Shown here: positions 59,122 through 64,000 of the stretch, piece by piece
How positions within the stretch are numbered: the first letter of the stretch is position 1
Layout of the letters: the number at the start of each line of letters is the position of its first letter
Origin: Plenodomus lindquistii
Lineage: Eukaryota; Ascomycota; Dothideomycetes; Pleosporales; Leptosphaeriaceae
Assembly (NCBI GenBank): GCA_025504975.1
Contig: JANUWI010000008.1
Coordinates: 1,054,001-1,118,000 of the forward strand
Direction: 5' to 3'
DNA: 64,000 nucleotides
Notes under the pieces: generated by a model
Database searches by the model: none
What the model was told of the DNA's origin: nothing
Seen by the model: only the letters and a program-made list of their open reading frames with translations
Made by a program: the position numbers and the translations under genes

Positions 59122-59987
59122 CTAATAGTTGTTCGCCTCGCGCTGCAGTCGCTCCGCCTCGCCCTCACTGACAATACGCTTGCCGAGCCACTCTTGCTGG
59201 AAGCTGTCATTGAGCTTCTGCAAATCCTGGACCACGTCCCGGCAGCAGCGAACCACGGCGTCCTTGGGAGATATGGTGCCGTCGGTCTGGACGCGGAGCT
59301 CAAATGTAGCGAACAGCGGGTGCGGAACCTTGTAAGCAGCGAACATGACCTGGTCGTACTTGAGAAGGCGCTGTGAGAGGAGGTTGCCGAGGGTGTGGTC
59401 CTCCTTGTTGAATGTGAAGATGGCTGTGTTGGGGACGCCTGTTGGCCAAGGTGCGTCAGCAGAGGCGCGGGGTAGGAAGGATATCTTCTATGGGTAGAAC
59501 TTACGAGTCTCCTCCCTGGTCTCGACCTTGGATTGGCCTTCGTCTAGCAGGAAGAGCTCGAATCTGTCGAGATCGTTACTATGAGCACTGCCATGCGGAA
59601 CCTGTGCATGACCGCGGTTGTGCCTGCGTAGCCCAGAGGAGGGACTGCGCTGGGTAATCGCGCCGAAATTGCCAAAAGACATCCTGTTATATTGCGCGGG
59701 CTTAAGAGATGATGTTGCGGGTGACTCGCAGTCGGTATCGTGTGCGCTACGATTTGGATGCGCGCGAGAGGCATTATATGGTGTTTGATGGCGCGCTTTC
59801 TTGCACGGGGGCGCGCTCGTACCAGGTGATGTTTTCACCGTGAGGGTGATGTGAGGCACTCACCCTTGAACCGCATCATCTCCGTAGCCCTTGGTCGGCA
59901 TCGTGGCCTGCGCGTATTGAGGAGAACAGGATGTCTATTGGAATGAAGACAAGAGGAAGTGGTAACGTACCGGTCTGGCGCGTTCAT
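59122..59987 (-). CDS. RPB11: RNA polymerase II subunit RPB11
   Basis: Three exons, 59971..59987 (17 nt), 59505..59563 and 59122..59438, give 130 residues. The start MNAPDRFELFLLDEGQSKVE and IFTFNKEDHTLGNLLSQRLL match Rpb11. FAAYKVPHPLFATFELRVQT and the C-terminal helix (AVVRCCRDVVQDLQKLNDSF) complete the alpha-like fold. Rpb11 pairs with Rpb3 to seed Pol II assembly. The first intron is 407 nt (59564..59970), far above the 45-130 nt norm here. It is followed by an exon whose frame is also open upstream into the intron, so a second start (ATG at 59682, MSFGNFGAITQRSP) could give a longer N-terminus. Confidence 0.9.
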
Positions 59988-60918
59988 CTTGTAGGTTCTC
60001 TCTTTTTATGTACGGGCCTTCTTGCCAAAAAATTAAGGATGCGACTTCCGAGTTGCACACCGAAGATAGATATAAGTGGAAAGAGATAGCGCGACTGAGG
60101 ATATGTCAAGTTTGTGTGTAAGTTGTTGTTGCGAGAGTTGCGCGAAAAAACAATGAAAGTGGTAATGGAGAGGTGGAGGGTGGTGCTAATGAGGGAGATA
60201 ATGAAATGGTGTGAGGTCTGGGGTGGTTCCGACGCGCTTGGGCGGCCGAGGCCAGCTGCAGCACCGCTATGACCACCTGCGTGACAATATTACTACGGTT
60301 CCTCTGCAAGTGTGTTCTGGCAACAATAGCTTGTCCTTCTTCTATTGATTCCTGTGTGAACTATGAGCCAGTATGAAAATACCAAGGTGAAGGTAGGAGG
60401 CACGTACCTACGGTACCTGTGCTAACACGGGCGAGGGCTGGTGATTCGAAACTACGAACGTCAACGTTGGTCGGTTCATTCTCACAGACGAACTTGCTCT
60501 GTTTCATGAAACATCTTGACTCCAACTTGTGTTGCTTGTTGGGATTAACGCAGCATAACAACGACTGTTGGGAAAGCGCTCAGAACTTGCGTACATGCTC
60601 TGCGCAGTGTTAAGAGTATTCATCATCAGCTTTCAATTGCATAGTGATCTTTTTAGTGCATTCAAGACTGGATGATCAAAGTAATCTGGTGCAAACTTTT
60701 TGCATGGAAGCCGAGCATGCCTTGATGAGCAGACGAGTCTGCTAGCAAACTGCCATGAATCACGATCATGATCATGGGCTCTGCAGAAGGATACCTTCCT
60801 AAGCATGACCGAGAGGTTACCCTCAAATCGTCGAAATGCCATCCGCCACGATAGAATCCAGTATACTCCAGTTCGAATTACAGCAAAAACTTCAGTCGGT
60901 CTCCGTCCACTTGCTCGA
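59988..60918. other. Intergenic region upstream of RPB11
   Basis: 931 bp with the RPB11 promoter and 3' side of the orphan gene. Frames in 60106..60842 are short and random-looking. No RNA gene is recognised. Confidence 0.45.
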
Positions 60919-61590
60919 CTATGCCTCTATCTTGACCGCATACTCTGCTTTCTTGACATATAGCACGTCTTCCTGCACGGTTGAGCCCACCCACTTTGTA
61001 GAATACAAAGAAAGGCATCCATGCTTATCGAAGCCCCAGCCAATTTCGCCGTGTCTAACTGAATGCCAGTGCACGAAGCTCGGATTTGAGATCAGATCTC
61101 TGTCCTTGGGGGGATCCAGTTCAACGAAGTGAGCAGAGCTCAGGATTCTCTTGAACTTCCTGAGCGCCAAAAGCAGTAATTCCTTATTGGCAAAACTGAC
61201 GTCTGCTGAGTGTTCCATGGACGAGATTGTAACGAAGGCGTTGCGGGACCCCTTGCACCCTCTGGCTTCGATTATGCTGTGCGGCGCTCCTATTGTTGGC
61301 AAGGTGTTGGTTTTGATCTTGAGCGCCTGTGTATAGAGGCTCTGCTTGGCTTCATTAACCAGCCTGTCCCTCAGTGTTTTGGGAAAGACATCGAACGAGG
61401 GATTCAATCCGACCGAGATGCGAAATCCGTTGTCTGGTAGAGCATGAGTTTGTGGTTCGCGCTCATCGGAAATATCGACAAATATCGGCGTTGAACGCTT
61501 GGAAGGAGTTGGAGTTGGCTGTTGTACCGCGGCCTTCTTGTGAGCCGGGCCGCCTGCGTCTTCGTCCGCTGGCCGCTTGTTGGGTGGCAT
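60919..61590 (-). CDS. Orphan protein with basic, Pro-rich N-terminus
   Basis: I do not recognise this protein. Single exon, 223 residues. The first 45 residues are basic and Pro/Thr-rich with an NLS-like start (MPPNKRPADEDAGGPAHKK). The rest looks like a compact alpha/beta domain: RISVGLNPSFDVFPKTLRDR, then AFVTISSMEHSADVSFANKE, then WGFDKHGCLSLYSTKWVGS. Nothing indicates a signal peptide or membrane helix. The codon pattern is unbroken and the frame is long for its base composition, so it is probably real. The start is the only ATG upstream of the domain. Confidence 0.6.
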   Translation of the reverse strand: MPPNKRPADEDAGGPAHKKAAVQQPTPTPSKRSTPIFVDISDEREPQTHALPDNGFRISVGLNPSFDVFPKTLRDRLVNEAKQSLYTQALKIKTNTLPTIGAPHSIIEARGCKGSRNAFVTISSMEHSADVSFANKELLLLALRKFKRILSSAHFVELDPPKDRDLISNPSFVHWHSVRHGEIGWGFDKHGCLSLYSTKWVGSTVQEDVLYVKKAEYAVKIEA

Positions 61591-61846
61591 GGTTTCTAAA
61601 CCAAGTTAGTATTACGCCAAGAGCATAGCTTCCAGTATTACCAACTGAGTGATGTTGATGGCGTGGACTTGAAACTATATATCGTTGAAAGCTTGAGAAT
61701 TACAGTGTACACTTCAGAGAGACCAAAGCGCACAAAACGGATCGATTGGAAAGTGTTCGTGGCGCTCGACCGAGCCGAGCAGAGAAAGGATGAGAATGTG
61801 TATAGCAGTAAGGGCTTTTATTCAGAGTTACGGTAAGTGGAGAACC

Positions 61847-63708
61847 TTATAGCTTCGCCTTCGTGGCCCCCTCCTCCTCCTCTTGTGCCTTCACCTTGAG
61901 CATTCTTCGTAAAATCTTACCTGAGACGCTTTTTGGGATCTCGTCTACGAATCTCACCCCACCTCGGAGCTTCTTGTGGTTGGCAACCTTCTTGTCTAGC
62001 CAGGCGACAATCTCTTGTGCCTCTTTCTCCGTCTTTCCTAATCCATCCTTAGGCACAACATAGGCTCGCGGGAGCTCACTTGCATGGTCCTTGCTGTAAA
62101 CGCCAATGACACCCACATCCTCCACATTGGGATGCGATACCAGAATACCTTCAAGCTCTGCGGGTGGCACCTGGAAGCCCTTGTATTTGATAAGCTCCTT
62201 GACGCGATCTGTGATGTAGAAGTTGCCGTTCTTGTCCTGATAACCAACGTCACCAGTCTTGAAGTATCCATCAGCAGTGAGAGCATGGGCTGTACCCTCC
62301 GGGTTGTTCAGGTAGCCCTTGAAGACATTTGGACCTTTGATCCAAAGCTCTCCCACCTCGCCCACTGGCATCTCCTTTTCATCGGCAGACATGTATTTTG
62401 CAGTCTGATACGGTAACAGAGTGCCTACGGATCCAATGGTCCTGTCCCAATCTTCCCAAGGCTGAGTGTGTGTGGTTGGACTAGTCTCTGACAGGCCATA
62501 TCCTTGCTTGACAGGGATATTCAGTCTCTTGTATACTGCGTCCACGAGCTCCCGGGTAAGAGGTGCAGCACCCGAATTCATCATCCTGATGGAGCTGAGA
62601 TCGTACTTGGCCACCAAAGGATGCTTGCTCAATAGTAACACAATCGGTGGCACAACGTAGGCGAATGTTATCTTGAGCTCCTGGATGAAGCGACAGAAAT
62701 CTTCCAGGTCGAACTTCGGCATAACCACAAGCTGCAGCCCTGAATACAAGCTTTGATGAATCAAACAGGTTAGACCTGTGATGTCAGTATCCGTATTCGA
62801 TATCTCCAAACATTCACGCCCGCTCGTGCATGCCTTGAGGTGAGAGCGAATATGAACGTACCATAAATATGAAAAAACGGCAAAAATGCCAGCAGTTTGT
62901 CGCCTTCGCCAGTTGGACCACCTGTAGGCTGCAAGTTCCCAGCTTCTGCAGCCTTGATCATCATTGTGTTTGCCACGATATTATGATGTGTGAGCATGAC
63001 ACCCTTGGGATGCCCTGTAGTCCCGGATGAGTACACCAGGAATGCAAGATCCTCCTTAGGGTTGGAAGCTCTCGTTCTCCTGTACTTTGATGATCCAGCG
63101 GTGTTCACGATGCTTGTGAAGTGTTTGACTTTGTATGTCGAGTCTTTTTGATCTCCCATAACGATGACTTTGTCGAGTGGAATACCAACCTTCTTCGCCG
63201 CTTCTTGCGCATTCTTGATGAATGGCAACTGGGTAACGATAGCCCTGGCACCAGAGTCTTTGAGCTGGAATGTGAGCTCTTCGACTGTGTAGTTTGGATT
63301 TGCCGGTGATAAGATGCCCCCGGCCCAGTGACATCCCCATGTTATAGCTGGGGTGTCGATGCAATTTGGTGTATAGAGCGCCAAAACATCGCCCTTTTGC
63401 CAGCCCCAGAGGGCTTTGAGGCCTTTTCCAAATTGAATGGCGGCATCTTTCACCTGGATGTAGGTGTACGAGCGGTTTGTGTATGGGTCCAGATAGATGA
63501 CTTGCGTCCTATGAGCTTGTGGTTCATAGGGTCTACATAGTACAAGGGATTTGGCTGACCTTTGTCATCTGCAAATGGCCTCTCTTTTCTTTCAAAGAGA
63601 AACGCCCACTGCAGCAGACATTAGCAATCTGCAGGCCAGGTATGACGGTGTACTCACGAGATCCTCATCTGGTATTGGCAGGCTAGGGAATCTTGATTCA
63701 GAAGGCAT
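61847..63708 (-). CDS. 4-coumarate-CoA-ligase-like acyl-CoA synthetase with PTS1
   Basis: Four exons, 63658..63708, 63560..63608, 62862..63500 and 61847..62775, close to 555 residues, typical of this family. Motifs in order: LVYSSGTTGHPKGVMLTHHN (ATP/AMP binding), KQGYGLSETSPTTHTQPWE, VGELWIKGPNVFKGYLNNPE, YFKTGDVGYQDKNGNFYITD and RVKELIKYKGFQVPPAELEG. The enzyme activates an aromatic or fatty acid to its CoA ester through an acyl-adenylate. The C-terminus is AKL, a type 1 peroxisomal targeting signal. This points to beta-oxidation-like use of the CoA ester. The third exon starts at an AAG acceptor (63501), the only one that keeps the DDKVIYLDPYTNRS frame. Confidence 0.92.
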
Positions 63709-64000
63709 AATTGTGTTAGACCGAGCTTGTAACAATGACTCGGCGTTTCCTGTCAGCCTGTGGGGTGTAGAGCAGCAACATAAGGAGACAGGGGCGAACT
63801 TAAACAGCACAACCAGCGACCTGCTTAACTCCGGGACCTGTTGTTATCGCACGGCTTGCAAAGATGACGATATGGTTGGCTGGGGACCCCACACTTTCTC
63901 CAATCGCCGAGGCTCTTTCTTCTCCCATACTAGCGCCGATTGATCCCTTCCCGAGGTCAACATTCGTCACTTGGGATATCATGCAGCTGTACGGGGCTAC
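63706..64000. other. Upstream region of the 4CL-like gene, right edge of window
   Basis: About 290 bp to the window edge. Only the promoter side of the minus-strand gene is expected here. No start of another gene is visible. Confidence 0.4.

Noticed and set aside
1..64000. tRNA or rRNA genes, CRISPR arrays, intact transposons
   Set aside because: I saw no tRNA B-box with a matching cloverleaf, no rRNA-like sequence, no regular spacer arrays and no transposase or reverse-transcriptase motifs. This was inspection by eye, so a short RNA gene could be missed.

Overview
This window is nuclear DNA of a filamentous ascomycete, most likely a dothideomycete of the Pleosporales type. The class follows from the fungal protein set (BIG1, ERD1, ILM1, GFA1, EAF1, SET1). 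Introns are about 45-130 nt, with GTAAGT/GTACGT/GTGAGT donors, CTGAC/CTAAC-like branch sites and short exons. The order-level placement is inference from overall protein character, because no marker search could be run. There are 24 protein-coding gene models on both strands. No rRNA, tRNA, CRISPR array or intact transposon is recognisable. All intron-exon models were built by hand and checked for reading-frame continuity. The models are exact where the frame closes, but single positions could be off by a base.

Layout. 1-12.2 kb: 3' part of a RAD5/HLTF-like SNF2-RING helicase (+), convergent with the proteasome scaffold ECM29 (-). ECM29 is head-to-head with a UBX-domain p97 adaptor (+). Then comes an unrecognised minus-strand gene whose frame runs through two TAG codons. 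12.2-17.0 kb: the most accessory-looking stretch, with a SnoaL-like protein, a small TMEM254-like membrane protein, about 2 kb without a recognisable gene, and an FAD monooxygenase. 17.2-30.2 kb: BIG1 head-to-head with an NF-X1-type zinc-finger protein (FAP1), L-lactate dehydrogenase, a membrane dipeptidase head-to-head with ILM1, a PLP serine/threonine dehydratase, and the farnesyl/geranylgeranyl transferase alpha subunit RAM2. 31.1-39.7 kb: SET1 (H3K4 methyltransferase), lumazine synthase RIB4 and GFA1, all on the minus strand.

41.5-48.6 kb: a vacuolar-type amino-acid transporter head-to-head with a cation-chloride cotransporter (VHC1-like). 48.8-55.4 kb: MAK11 head-to-head with the NuA4 scaffold EAF1/VID21. 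56.2-61.6 kb: a small single-pass membrane protein head-to-head with ERD1, then RPB11, then an orphan. 61.8-63.7 kb: a peroxisomal 4-coumarate-CoA-ligase-like enzyme ending in AKL.

How the genes relate. Most are unrelated housekeeping genes. Several head-to-head pairs share short promoters and related compartments: ECM29 with the UBX adaptor (ubiquitin-proteasome), and the amino-acid transporter with VHC1 (both likely vacuolar). BIG1 and GFA1 both feed cell-wall synthesis but are not adjacent. I found no secondary-metabolite cluster and no convincing new multi-gene system. The best leads are the gene with two in-frame stops at 9.9-11.9 kb, a GATA-site cluster upstream of the serine dehydratase, and the unusual 5' end of RPB11.
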